Shown here in pieces: positions 1 through 8,058 of a DNA stretch of 64,000 nt. Every line of letters begins with the position of its first letter. The first letter of the stretch is position 1. Position numbers and translations under genes: made by a program. The DNA lies in the NCBI GenBank assembly GCA_020632995.1, contig JACKEN010000001.1, forward strand, positions 1,210,001 through 1,274,000, written 5' to 3'. The notes beneath the pieces were generated by a model. That model searched no databases, was not told the DNA's origin, and worked only from the letters and a program-made list of their open reading frames with translations. The DNA comes from Deltaproteobacteria bacterium. Lineage in GTDB: Bacteria > Myxococcota > Kuafuiibacteriia > Kuafuiibacteriales > Kuafuiibacteriaceae.

Positions 1-300
1 GAGCTGCTCACCCACGAGATGATGCACATCTGGCAGTACCAGAACGGCGGCAGCGACTACATGAGCGAGGCCCTCGTGTCGCAGTGGTGGGGCAAGGGCT
101 ACGACTGGGAGGCCAGCGTCCCCGGCACCCCGTGGGAGGACCTCGAGCCGGAGCAGCAGGCGGAGTTCATGGAGAAGGCGTGGGCCTCGGGCTTCTTCAA
201 CGACCCGGAGCACAACAGCTTCATCTGGAACGGCGTGGACTACACCGACTACCTCAAGGACGCGCTGAAGAAGGTGCGGGCCGGCGAGGGCGCGCCCTGA
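1..300 (+). CDS. HExxH zinc-peptidase-like protein, copy 1 (5' end missing)
   Basis: Only the last 99 residues are present; the gene begins before the window. The frame opens with E-L-L-T-H-E-M-M-H-I-W-Q, an HExxH zinc-binding motif (codons at 13-27) followed by a Trp/Gln-rich helix. This is how small zincin-like proteins related to DUF4157 or Vgr-associated peptidases look. The rest is acidic and aromatic (SQWW, GYDW, DYTDYL) and ends at TGA 298-300. A collinear copy of the same 300 bases, without indels, lies at 2362-2661, so this is one of a tandem pair. The catalytic motif is seen directly; the family assignment is from memory and the substrate is unknown. Confidence 0.6.
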   Translation, partial: ELLTHEMMHIWQYQNGGSDYMSEALVSQWWGKGYDWEASVPGTPWEDLEPEQQAEFMEKAWASGFFNDPEHNSFIWNGVDYTDYLKDALKKVRAGEGAP

Positions 301-305
301 GGAGA

Positions 306-1175
306 CTACCCGCTCAACGCCTGGGCCACATTCTCGCTGGCGTAGTCGAGGAACTGCCGGACGAGCGGCGACATCGACCGTCGCTCGACCACGAGCGCGC
401 GCATGGGGTTCTCGGGCAACGGGTGCTCCGGCAGAGCCTCGAGCAGGCGTCCCTGCTCGAGGCTCCGCGCGGCGATGAAGGGTGGTACCTCGGTCACGAC
501 ATCGCCGGCCTGCCGGCGAGCCGCAGCAGATGCAGGTAGTCGTTCGTGACGAACACCGGCTCGAGGTCCACCTCGGAGTCGCCCAGGTGCCAGACGCGCT
601 CCCCCGGGCTGCGCCAACGAGGCGCAGGGGACCCAGGTCAAGTCCGACGGCGCAGCGAGGGGTGAGTCGCGAGGAACCTCGGTGAGGCGACGAGTCGGTG
701 TCGATAGCGGGTCAGCGTGCGCCCGACGTAGCCAGCAGAGCCCGCTCACCGACGCGGATCGCGATGTCGATCCCATCGGACACCAGGTCGACGCGTCGAT
801 CCGTGACGAAGACATCGAACGTGACCGCAGGAGGGTGCCGACGGCCGAAGGGCTCGAAAGAGGGCCACAAGGCCTCGAGGTGGGGCGGCATGGAGATGCG
901 GAGCCTCCCGGCGACCCCGACGCGTCGTGAAGCCGCTGTTCAGCCTGCGCCAAGGCCGCGAGCGCAGGCTGAGCGTCCGCGATGAGCTGGTTGCCGGCCG
1001 GAGTCAGCGCGCAGGCCTCGAGGACCTCGCTCGAGCAGCCGCAGGCCGAGGTCGTCCTCGAGCTTGCGCAGCTGGCGGCTGAGCGTCGGCAGGGGATGCC
1101 CGTCCGCCGCGCAGCCTCCGAGATGCTGCCCGCCTCCGCCGCCTGCACGAACAGGTTCACCGCGTTGAGGTCCAT
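306..1175 (-). pseudogene. LysR-family regulator, frame broken several times
   Basis: The start (ATG 1175) gives MDLNAVNLFVQAAEAGSIS-EAARRTGIP, the N-terminal winged helix-turn-helix of a LysR-type regulator. The helix continues in another frame (PLPTLSRQLRKLEDDLGLRL-LER), returns with LTPAGNQLIADAQPAL, and the effector domain can be followed in pieces to VRQFLDYASENVAQALSG at the stop. At least three shifts are needed to read it whole. It is divergent from the SnoaL-like and alcohol-dehydrogenase remnants, the usual arrangement for a LysR regulator and its target. Whether the shifts are assembly errors or decay cannot be told from sequence alone; three neighbouring genes are equally broken. 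Confidence 0.7.
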
Positions 1176-1192
1176 GTGCGTCCTCCCGTAGG

Positions 1193-1210
1193 CCTCTCAT
1201 ATTCGAGAGG
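1193..1210. promoter_or_regulatory. Palindromic LysR-type operator candidate
   Basis: CCTCTC-ATATTC-GAGAGG has perfect 6-bp arms and an AT-richer centre, and contains the T-N11-A pattern typical of LysR-type binding sites. It sits 18 bp upstream of the LysR start and between the two divergent genes, where autoregulatory LysR boxes normally lie. Confidence 0.5.
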
Positions 1211-1270
1211 CTGGCTCTGAGTAGTGGGTCTACCCCAGCGAGATCCGAGAGGTCTACAACCGAACCCGCG

Positions 1271-1714
1271 ATGACCAACTCATCGCCAGCAGCGCAGTCG
1301 ACCTGGACCCTCGCGTCGAGCCGCGATGAGGCTCCTTCGAGGCTACGAGGCCGCGCTGAAGACGCGGCGGACGTCGCGGCCATCGTCTCGCTCTATGCTC
1401 CCGACGCGGTGTTCATGGCGCAGCATCGCAGCCCGGCTGTCGGTCGTGAGCAGATCGAGGCGGCCTATCGTGAGGATCTTCGGCATCATCCGCCTCGATA
1501 TCCGCTTCGAGATCGATGGGCTCGTCGTGGTGTCGCCGACTGTCGCGTACGCTCGAACGCGCAGCATGGGGACCACGACGATCGTCGCCAACGCGGCCCG
1601 GGTGTCCGAGGGCACCAGGGGCTGTTCATACTCGTCCGCCCCGAGCACGAGGGCGAGTGGGGATCGGCCGCTACATCTTCTCCACCACTCAGCCGCGCGA
1701 GGATGGTGTCATGA
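1271..1714 (+). pseudogene. SnoaL/NTF2-like small protein, frameshifted
   Basis: Fragments in successive frames spell a cone-shaped NTF2/SnoaL-like protein: ADVAAIVSLYAPDAVFMAQH followed by REQIEAAY, then in a second frame IRLDIRFEIDGLVVVSPTVA-YARTRSMGTT, then GLFILVRPEHEGEW and, after another shift, GIGRYIFSTTQPR. The order matches a family member of about 130 residues used in small enzymes and stress proteins. Two shifts separate the pieces. The open frame stops at TGA 1712-1714, overlapping the ATG of the alcohol dehydrogenase by ATGA, so the two were probably co-translated. Specific function unknown. Confidence 0.55.
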
Positions 1715-2335
1715 AGGCTTGGAGACTGTATCGACCTGGCGGCGCCGACGCGTTCGTCCTCGAGGACATCCGAGGCCCGAGCCCGCAGCGGGGACGTGCT
1801 CATCGAGATTCGGGCGTTCGGCCTGAACCGGTCCGAGTGGTTCACGCGCATCGGCGAGTCACCGACCGTGAAGCTGCCGCGCGTGCTCGGCATCGAGTGC
1901 GTGGGCACCGTCGTCAGCGACCCGAGCGGTGCGCTCGCCGCCGGGCGTGGAGCGCGTCGCGGCGATGATGGGTGGCATGGGGCGCGCGTTCGACGGCTCG
2001 TACGCCGAGTATGCGAGCGTGCCGTCGTCGAGCGTCTTCCCGCTCGACACCGAGCTTGCCTGGGAGGTGCTCGGCGCGCTGCCGAGATGCTGCAGACGTG
2101 CCACGGCTCGCTCCACACCGGCCTCGAGGTCCAGGCCGGCGAGACGCTGCTCATCCGGGGTGGCACCTCGTCGATCGGACTTGCGACCCTCGCGATGGCC
2201 AAGCAGGCGGGGCTCGAGGTCATCTCGACCCTCTCGCAGCGAAGGGAAGGTGGAGGTGCTGAGGTCCGCTGGCGCCGACGCGGTGGTGATCGACGCCGGC
2301 AGCACCGTGGCCGAGCAGGTCCGCGCGTCGCATCC
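1711..2335 (+). pseudogene. Zinc-type alcohol dehydrogenase / quinone reductase, broken and truncated
   Basis: Starts MKAWRLYRPGGADAFVLEDI and continues in alternating frames: GDVLIEIRAFGLNRSEWFTR, PRVLGIECVGTVV, AFDGSYAEYASVPSSSVFPL, QAGETLLIRGGTSSIGLATL-AMAKQAGLEVISTL, and GKVEVLRSAGADAVVIDAGS. These are the medium-chain dehydrogenase/reductase hallmarks: the GroES-like fold, then a nucleotide-binding GGTSSIG loop. At least four shifts are present. The homology ends abruptly near 2330, about two thirds of the way through a normal member, where the sequence turns into the second HExxH gene. The 3' third is therefore missing: either a recombination junction or an assembly join. Confidence 0.65.
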
Positions 2336-2337
2336 GC

Positions 2338-2661
2338 GTGGAGGACCGCACCGTGGACTCGCAGCTCATGGCCCACGAGATGGCCCACGTGTGGCAGTTC
2401 CAGAACGGCGGCAGCGACTACATGAGCGAGGCCCTGACCTCGCAGTGGTGGGGCCACGGCTACGACTGGCAGGCCAGCGTGCCGGGCACCGCGTGGGAGG
2501 ATCTGGAGCCGGAGCAGCAGGCGGAGTTCATCGAGCAGGCGTGGGCCTCGGGCTTCTTCAACGACCCGGAGCACAACACGTTCGTCTACGGCGGCGTGGA
2601 CTACACCGACTACCTGAAGACCGCCCTCACGAAGATCCGCAACGGCGAGGGCGCGCCCTGA
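2338..2661 (+). CDS. HExxH zinc-peptidase-like protein, copy 2 (5' end replaced)
   Basis: The frame reads R-I-R-V-E-D-R-T-V-D-S-Q-L-M-A-H-E-M-A-H-V-W-Q, carrying the HEMAH zinc motif, and then follows copy 1 almost residue for residue to the same GEGAP ending. The GTG at 2338 is only the first start after the preceding TGA (2287). Because the alcohol-dehydrogenase sequence runs to about 2330, the natural N-terminus is probably lost. Differences from copy 1 are spread evenly and often synonymous, so the copies are diverged paralogues rather than an assembly echo of one gene. Confidence 0.55.
   Translation: MEDRTVDSQLMAHEMAHVWQFQNGGSDYMSEALTSQWWGHGYDWQASVPGTAWEDLEPEQQAEFIEQAWASGFFNDPEHNTFVYGGVDYTDYLKTALTKIRNGEGAP
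2362..2661 (+). repeat. Diverged direct repeat of bases 1-300
   Basis: Bases 1-300 align with 2362-2661 without a gap (constant offset of 2361), with scattered substitutions, many at third codon positions. The pair brackets the broken LysR / SnoaL / dehydrogenase cassette. Confidence 0.85.
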
Positions 2662-2687
2662 GCCCGGGGATCTGGTAGGACCGCCTC

Positions 2688-3095
2688 ATGCGCCTCGCCC
2701 GCCTCCTGGCCGCCCTGAGCGTGGTGGCCGCCCTGCTCCTGGGCTGCAAGCCCGCCTTCGACATCACCCTGGCCTCCGCCCAGGAGCAGCGCCCGAACCC
2801 CGCCTTCGTCACCGCCGAGCGCGAGGCCCCCGGGGCCCGGCCGCGCTACAACACGGTGAAGGTCTACGACGCCGAGACCAAGGCGCTGATCTGGCACCTG
2901 AGGGCCACGCCCTTCGGCGACGAGGCCAGTCAAGCCAGCCTGCGCTACGGCGTCACCCCCGACGGCTTCGCCGCCATGATCCAGGCCGAGCCCCTTCGGC
3001 CCGGCCACGGCTACGTCCTGGTGGTGAGCGGCCTGGCGGACGGCCAGCTCCGCTTCGAGGTCAACGCCGAGGGTGGGGTGCGGGCTGTGGAGTAG
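2688..3095 (+). CDS. Small lipoprotein of unknown function
   Basis: 135 residues. The N-terminus MRLARLLAALSVVAALLLGC is a signal peptide with an LLGC lipobox, so the mature protein should be lipid-anchored outside the cytoplasm. The remaining 115 residues contain a short beta-rich stretch (TVKVYDAETKALIWHLRATP) that resembles no family I recognise. It starts 26 nt after the HExxH gene in the same direction, so the two may be co-transcribed. Confidence 0.75.
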   Translation: MRLARLLAALSVVAALLLGCKPAFDITLASAQEQRPNPAFVTAEREAPGARPRYNTVKVYDAETKALIWHLRATPFGDEASQASLRYGVTPDGFAAMIQAEPLRPGHGYVLVVSGLADGQLRFEVNAEGGVRAVE

Positions 3096-3153
3096 GCCCA
3101 TATCCGACATGAGGGGGACTGTTCCGTACTCTCTGGTATGAGAGGGTCTCCCC

Positions 3154-3744
3154 ATGAGCCAGGTGAAGGGCCAGTTCGTGCGGAGCGGGGTGGGGGCCGG
3201 CGGCGCCTACTCCGAGATGTACCTGGAGGGCGCCAAGGCCGAGGAGGTGGCGGAGATGTTCACCGCCGCGCCCTTCGATCGGTTCTTCGGCACCGCGTCC
3301 ACCCGAGACCGCCAGGTCCACGCCGGGGGGCAGACCGCGAAGGAGAACCCCATGGGCGCGGTGACGGGGCACATGGACCTGATGGAGACGACCATCCGCG
3401 AGACCGGCCGGGACGCCCGGGGCGTGGACATCGGCAGCTCGTTCTCGGGCTTCCTCAACGGTGGCGCCCGCCTGCGGATCGAGCAGGAGGCGGACGGGGT
3501 CCGGGTCACCGAGCAGGGCACGCGGGTGCGGCCCGACTTCACGAAGGTGCCGGTGGCGGGGGCGGTGCAGGCCGCGTTCGAGGCGAACGTGCCGGTGGCG
3601 GGGGCCATGGCCAGGGCCATGCGCGAGGCTGGAGAGGGCGTGATGGGTACGGTGTTCGAGGGCGTGCACGCCTTGATGGCGGCGCGCTCCCCCGAGCGCA
3701 TGGCACAGAGCATCCAGCAGCGCCGCAAGACCGGCCGCTGGTAG
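3154..3744 (+). CDS. Hypothetical protein, 196 residues
   Basis: Starts at ATG 3154 after a purine-rich GAGAGGG. There is no signal peptide or membrane segment. The middle (GVDIGSSFSGFLNGGARLRI) and the C-terminal Ala/Met/Arg-rich helix (GAMARAMREAGEGVMGTVFE) suggest a small soluble alpha/beta protein. I recognise no family. An imperfect hairpin, CTCTC-TGGTAT-GAGAG at 3129-3144, lies just before the start and could be an operator or could affect translation. It is convergent with the next gene, with a 4-bp gap. Confidence 0.65.
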   Translation: MSQVKGQFVRSGVGAGGAYSEMYLEGAKAEEVAEMFTAAPFDRFFGTASTRDRQVHAGGQTAKENPMGAVTGHMDLMETTIRETGRDARGVDIGSSFSGFLNGGARLRIEQEADGVRVTEQGTRVRPDFTKVPVAGAVQAAFEANVPVAGAMARAMREAGEGVMGTVFEGVHALMAARSPERMAQSIQQRRKTGRW

Positions 3745-3748
3745 CCGC

Positions 3749-4552
3749 TCAGGTGAGGTCCACGTCGGCCACCACCGGGTAGTGGTCGCTCATGACCTCC
3801 ATGATCCGCCGGCCGCCTTGCAGCCCAGCCGCCAGCGGCGGGTCGAGCAGGATGTAGTCCACCCGGAGCCGCGGCGGGTCCACGAAGGTGGGGCCGTCGT
3901 CGAAGCCGCCTACCGCGTCGTGCAGGCCGGCTTGCACCATCGCCCGCGGGCCTGCCATCCCGGGGCCGGCGTTCAGATCACCCATCACCACCAGGCGTTG
4001 GCCCGACAGCGGCGCGGCGCGTCGGGCGAGGGCGCGCCCGTGGGCGGCGGCGGACCAGGGGAGGAAGTCGGCGTGGGTGGCGAGGACGTGGAGCGGCCCG
4101 GTGGGCCCCTGGACGCGGGCCTCGATCACCGCTCGCGGCTCGGAGGTGTAGGGCACCACGAGATCGTGCCGGGCCACCTGCAGGAGCGGCCAACGGGAGA
4201 GGAGGGCGATGCCGTAGTCGCCGCCCTCGACCCTGAGGGTGCCGGCGAACGCGAAGGACATCCCGAGCCGCTCCGCCATCACCCGGGCCTGGTGCGCGCC
4301 GCCGCTCCGCGGTACGCCGCGGTCGACCTCCTGGAGCGCGAGGACGTCGGGGGCGTGGTCGCCCACGAAGTCGGCCAGGGCCTCCGGCGGCGCCACGTGG
4401 CCCCCCTGGATGTTGAAGCTCATCAGGCGCAGCGACGGGGCGGTGGGTGCCGCGCTCGGGTGCCGCACCACCTCGAAGGCGGCGCTGCGGCGCACCGGAT
4501 CCGGAGGGCCCAGGGCGCGGCGCACCGCCTTGATGAAGGTGCGGGGCTTCAC
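3749..4552 (-). CDS. Endonuclease/exonuclease/phosphatase (EEP) family protein
   Basis: 267 residues. The metal-dependent EEP fold is marked in order by LMSFNIQGG (about residue 43), ALQEVDRG (about 72), VVMGDLNAG (about 190) and a closing SDHYPVVADVDL (about 255), which supply the Asn, Glu, Asp/Asn and Asp-His catalytic elements. Members cleave phosphodiesters in nucleic acids, lipids or inositol phosphates; nothing here fixes the substrate. The basic N-terminal 40 residues lack a clear signal peptide, so it is probably cytoplasmic. Confidence 0.85.
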   Translation of the reverse strand: MKPRTFIKAVRRALGPPDPVRRSAAFEVVRHPSAAPTAPSLRLMSFNIQGGHVAPPEALADFVGDHAPDVLALQEVDRGVPRSGGAHQARVMAERLGMSFAFAGTLRVEGGDYGIALLSRWPLLQVARHDLVVPYTSEPRAVIEARVQGPTGPLHVLATHADFLPWSAAAHGRALARRAAPLSGQRLVVMGDLNAGPGMAGPRAMVQAGLHDAVGGFDDGPTFVDPPRLRVDYILLDPPLAAGLQGGRRIMEVMSDHYPVVADVDLT

Positions 4553-4626
4553 GGGGCCACAGATAGCAGCGTCGTGGCGGCGGTGCGACTGGTGGGCCGG
4601 CCCGCGAGACGCTAGGCTCCCACGCC

Positions 4627-5157
4627 GTGAGCCCGAGGTACCTCCTGGCCGCCGGCCTCCTGATCGCCGCCGTCGCCCCCTGGGCCTGCGGCGAGACCGC
4701 GCATCACCAGGCCGACCTCGACTGCGTCCCGATCGACTGCACGGGTCGCGCGTGCGGGGCGGACGGGTGCGGCGGGCTCTGCGGGGTGTGCGGGCTGGGG
4801 CAGGCGTGCTCGACCGAGTTCCAGTGCGTGGACCCGTGCGTGCCCGACTGCACCCTCGCCGAGTGCGGCGACGACGGGTGCGGCGGCAGCTGCGGGGCGT
4901 GCAGCGCGCCCACGCCCCTGTGCGACCCGGCCGGGCGCTGCGTGGACTGCATCTCCGCTTGCACCGGGCGCGACTGCGGGGACGACGGCTGCGGTGGCGT
5001 CTGCGGGAGCTGCGGGGCGACCGGGGTGTGCCTCGACACCGGGCTGTGCTGTCAGCCCAGCTGCACCGGGCGGGAGTGCGGGGACGATGGCTGCGGCGGG
5101 AGCTGCGGGACCTGCACCAGCACCACCGTCAACTGCGTCGACGGCGTGTGCATGTAG
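4627..5157 (+). CDS. Secreted Cys-rich repeat protein
   Basis: 176 residues from GTG 4627. A hydrophobic leader (YLLAAGLLIAAVAPWAC) ends in a Cys that may serve as an imperfect lipobox. The rest is four near-identical Cys-rich units of the form C-T-G-R-x-C-G-D-D-G-C-G-G-x-C-G-x-C, each followed by a shorter Cys pair. They must be held by disulfides outside the cytoplasm. Such modules are common in Myxococcota surface proteins, but no activity is established. It is convergent with a radical SAM gene 7 bp away. Confidence 0.75.
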   Translation: MSPRYLLAAGLLIAAVAPWACGETAHHQADLDCVPIDCTGRACGADGCGGLCGVCGLGQACSTEFQCVDPCVPDCTLAECGDDGCGGSCGACSAPTPLCDPAGRCVDCISACTGRDCGDDGCGGVCGSCGATGVCLDTGLCCQPSCTGRECGDDGCGGSCGTCTSTTVNCVDGVCM

Positions 5158-5164
5158 CGCAAGC

Positions 5165-6328
5165 TCAGTTGACGACGGGGAGGCTCGGGTTGGCCGGCGG
5201 CGCCGGGGCCTTCTCGTTGTAGTCCACCCGCTCGTAGGGGGCGAGGGGCCGCGGCTTCTCCCAGACCCGGGCGCCCACCATGGCCTTGGCCATGTGGGGC
5301 GGGTTGTAGGTGATGCTCGGCCACATGAAGATCTCGTTGGTGCAGAAGCACTCCTTGGCCTTGATCGAGGCCCTGAGGCGCTGCGCCTTCTCGGACTGCC
5401 AGATCTGCCGGAAGGTGTTGTCGCGCAGGTTCCCGATCGGCGGGTGCTGCTCGCACAGCCCCACGTCGCCGTTGGCGTGCACCACGCCGGTGAGGATGCC
5501 GGCCTTGCAGGGCACGTACTGCGCGTTCTGCTGGATGGCCTTCACCTTCACGTGCTGCATCATGGGCTCGACCATGCCGCCGTAGCGCCCCTCCTCGCGG
5601 GGGGCCCAGAGCCGGCGGATGTACTCGTAGAGGTCCTGGTACTCGCGCAGGGCGGGGCCCTTCAGGGTGGGGTCCTTGCGGTCGCCGCGGATGATCGCGA
5701 GGTTGTGGTGCCCCATCTGCGGGCAGCGCTCGTAGAGGTACGTGGTGAGCTTCTTCAGCTCCGCCATGTTGGTGTGGGTCGCGGTGGAGATGGAGTGGAT
5801 GACCAGCCGCGGGTCCTCCTTCTGGATCTCCACCAGCGCGTCGTAGGTCTCCATCGCCTTCGCGAACGCGTTCTTGGTGACCCGGAAGGTGTCGTGGAAC
5901 TCCGGCATCCCGTCGAGGGAGATCTCGATGCCGAGCAGGTCGAGGCTCTTCTCCTGCAAGGTCTCGCGGACCTGGGTGACGCAGCGGTCCGTGAAGTACC
6001 CGTTGGTCGGGGTGTAGATCTCCTTCACCCCGTTCTTCCGGATGAACTGCTTGCAGACGTCCGCGAACTCCTTGCGCAGGAACGGCTCACCGCCCGAGAG
6101 GTTCAGGTTCTGGATGGGCCCCATCTCCTCGGAGAGGGCGACGAGCTCCTCGAACGAGAGGTCGTTTCGCTGGTTGAGCTGCTGCCAGTAGAAGCAGTGC
6201 TCGCACTTCATGTTGCAGATGGAGTTGATGAAGAGCACCAGGAACGGGGGCGTCCCTACGTCGGGCAGCCCCGCGCCGCGCATCGCGAGGCGGGCGTACT
6301 TGGCGACTCGGTCGGAAGTCTTCTGCAT
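5165..6328 (-). CDS. Radical SAM / SPASM-like protein
   Basis: 387 residues. The canonical CxxxCxxC cluster-binding motif is CNMKCEHC (Cys38, 42, 45), followed by NLSGGEPFLR (the GGE S-adenosylmethionine-binding motif) and the usual barrel strands. The C-terminal part has further Cys residues (VPCKAGILTG, GLCEQHPPIG, ECFCTN), as in SPASM or twitch domains that bind extra Fe-S clusters. Many such proteins modify peptides or act in cofactor synthesis. The substrate is unknown. The Cys-rich repeat gene converges from the other side, but convergent placement is weak evidence for a shared pathway. Confidence 0.85.
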   Translation of the reverse strand: MQKTSDRVAKYARLAMRGAGLPDVGTPPFLVLFINSICNMKCEHCFYWQQLNQRNDLSFEELVALSEEMGPIQNLNLSGGEPFLRKEFADVCKQFIRKNGVKEIYTPTNGYFTDRCVTQVRETLQEKSLDLLGIEISLDGMPEFHDTFRVTKNAFAKAMETYDALVEIQKEDPRLVIHSISTATHTNMAELKKLTTYLYERCPQMGHHNLAIIRGDRKDPTLKGPALREYQDLYEYIRRLWAPREEGRYGGMVEPMMQHVKVKAIQQNAQYVPCKAGILTGVVHANGDVGLCEQHPPIGNLRDNTFRQIWQSEKAQRLRASIKAKECFCTNEIFMWPSITYNPPHMAKAMVGARVWEKPRPLAPYERVDYNEKAPAPPANPSLPVVN

Positions 6329-6424
6329 CTGCAGGATTCGCTAGCACACGGGACCGATGCACGCCACACGTGTCGGGGTTCCGCGCCAGTCTGAGCGCCT
6401 CGAAGGGTATGCCAAGGTGGCAGG

Positions 6425-8047
6425 TCAGTTGCCCACGTTCCGCCACCAGGCCAGGCGGTCGCGGCTGCCGAACTCGTAGGTGCTCGAGAAGAAGTCGAGC
6501 CTGTCGTCCCCGTCCACGTCGCCCACCCCGAGGAAGGTGATCCCGACGTAGCCCTTGCGGATGTCCCGGCGCTGCCAACCGGCGCCGTCACGGGTGTAGA
6601 GCCGCAGCTCGCCCGTCGCCTCGCCCACCACCACGTCGGCGAGGCCGTCGCCCGAGAAGTCCCCCACCGCGACGACGGGGTTCTGGGCCACCGCGGGGCA
6701 GAACCCGGCGGTGCACACGTCGATCACCCGGGGGCACGCCTCGCTGTCCTCACACAGGACCGCCTCGGTCTGGCCGGCCGGGTTGTTCACGCACTGCATG
6801 ACCGGGTCGGGGCACTCCGCGCCGCAGGCGGGGAGGAGGGCGCAGGCGGGGTCCTCGCAGTCGCTGAGGCCGTTGCCGTCCTCGTCCTCGCCGTTCCCGC
6901 AGATCTCGGCCGGCGTGCACTGGTCGGTGGGGCCGGTCGCCACCGTGCTCGTCCCCGCGGCCGGGGTGCACGCCCCCTGTACGGAGGCGCAGTTGTCGGC
7001 GAGGCGCGGGCAGTCAGCGTCGGTGGTGCACTCGAGGCCGGCCACCCCCGCCGCCACGGTCGAGGTGTTCCAGCGCAGGGTGAGGTCGGCGGGCGGGTCG
7101 AGGGTGTGGACCCACGCCCCGCTGCCCCGGACCTGGGCCACCACCAGCTCCAGCTGGGGATCCGCGTCCATGTTCGCGGCCTCGAGGCCGAAGTACTGCC
7201 CGCCCGCGGCCTGGAGCACGTAGCGCACGAAGCGTGGGCCGTCGGCGCTCGTGGTGTTCCGGTACCAGACGACCTGCTGGCTGGTGGCGGCGGTGGCCAC
7301 CACGTCGAGCCGGTCGTCGGCGTCCATGTCGGCCACCACCACCTGGCTCACGCCGGCGAGCGCCGGGTCGACCGCGAAGGGGCCCTCGAAGCGCCCGTCG
7401 CCGAGGTTGGAGAACCAGTAGACCCCGTTCCCGAGCGCGGGGAGCTCGGTGCAGATCGCGTCGGGCGGCAGCAGGGCGAAGCGCCGGGCCACAGACTCGA
7501 GCGCGCCCACCACCAGGTCCACGTCGCCGTCCCCGTCGAGATCGCCGGAGCGGATGGTGCGGGCGCCGTACAGGCCGCCCGCGTAGGCGTCCTGATCCTC
7601 CTGGTAGACCGGCACCAGCACCCGGTGGGTGAGCCAGACCCCGCGCAGGTCGCCGGGGTTCTCGTACCAGACCACCTCGCCCGGGGACTCCAGGCCCACG
7701 TCACGCTGGAACAGGCCCACCGCCGCGATGTCGAGGTCTCCGTCGCCGTCCATGTCGTCGACGGTGACGTCCATCGCCACGATGCGGCCGGGGCCGGAGA
7801 CCGAGATGCGCTCCCACGCGTCGGTCAACTTGCCTTGCGGTGGCAGGTAGAGTTGCACCGCGTCGGTGAGGGAGAGGGCCGCGACCAGCTCGAGGTTGCC
7901 GTCGCCGTCCATGTCGACCGCGCGCAGGCCCTGGCCGTGGCGCACGTTCCGATCGATCACCGACTCGTCGAAGCCGCCGGTGACCACGTCGGGCTCCGAG
8001 GTGCACGCCGCGAGGAGCGGCAGGATGGCCAGCAGGGGACGCCGCAT
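6425..8047 (-). CDS. FG-GAP/VCBS repeat lipoprotein
   Basis: 540 residues from ATG 8047. MRRPLLAILPLLAACTSEP is a lipoprotein signal with an LAAC lipobox. At least seven calcium-loop repeats of the beta-propeller type follow (VDMDGDGNLELV, DDMDGDGDLDIAAVG, GDLDGDGDVDLVVGA, DMDADDRLDVVATA, GDFSGDGLADVVVG, GDVDGDDRLDF). A Cys-rich insert in the second half holds an EF-hand-like CGNGEDEDGNGLSDCEDPAC. This predicts a surface propeller that binds calcium and perhaps another protein or a polysaccharide. The start lies 12 bp downstream of the acetyltransferase stop, so the two may be co-transcribed. Confidence 0.85.
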   Translation of the reverse strand: MRRPLLAILPLLAACTSEPDVVTGGFDESVIDRNVRHGQGLRAVDMDGDGNLELVAALSLTDAVQLYLPPQGKLTDAWERISVSGPGRIVAMDVTVDDMDGDGDLDIAAVGLFQRDVGLESPGEVVWYENPGDLRGVWLTHRVLVPVYQEDQDAYAGGLYGARTIRSGDLDGDGDVDLVVGALESVARRFALLPPDAICTELPALGNGVYWFSNLGDGRFEGPFAVDPALAGVSQVVVADMDADDRLDVVATAATSQQVVWYRNTTSADGPRFVRYVLQAAGGQYFGLEAANMDADPQLELVVAQVRGSGAWVHTLDPPADLTLRWNTSTVAAGVAGLECTTDADCPRLADNCASVQGACTPAAGTSTVATGPTDQCTPAEICGNGEDEDGNGLSDCEDPACALLPACGAECPDPVMQCVNNPAGQTEAVLCEDSEACPRVIDVCTAGFCPAVAQNPVVAVGDFSGDGLADVVVGEATGELRLYTRDGAGWQRRDIRKGYVGITFLGVGDVDGDDRLDFFSSTYEFGSRDRLAWWRNVGN

Positions 8048-8058
8048 CGTAGTCGTTC

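Noticed and set aside
6418..6432. TGGCAG-N5-TTGC, a near-consensus sigma-54 promoter on the plus strand
   Set aside because: No plus-strand gene follows; it points into the 3' end of the minus-strand FG-GAP gene.
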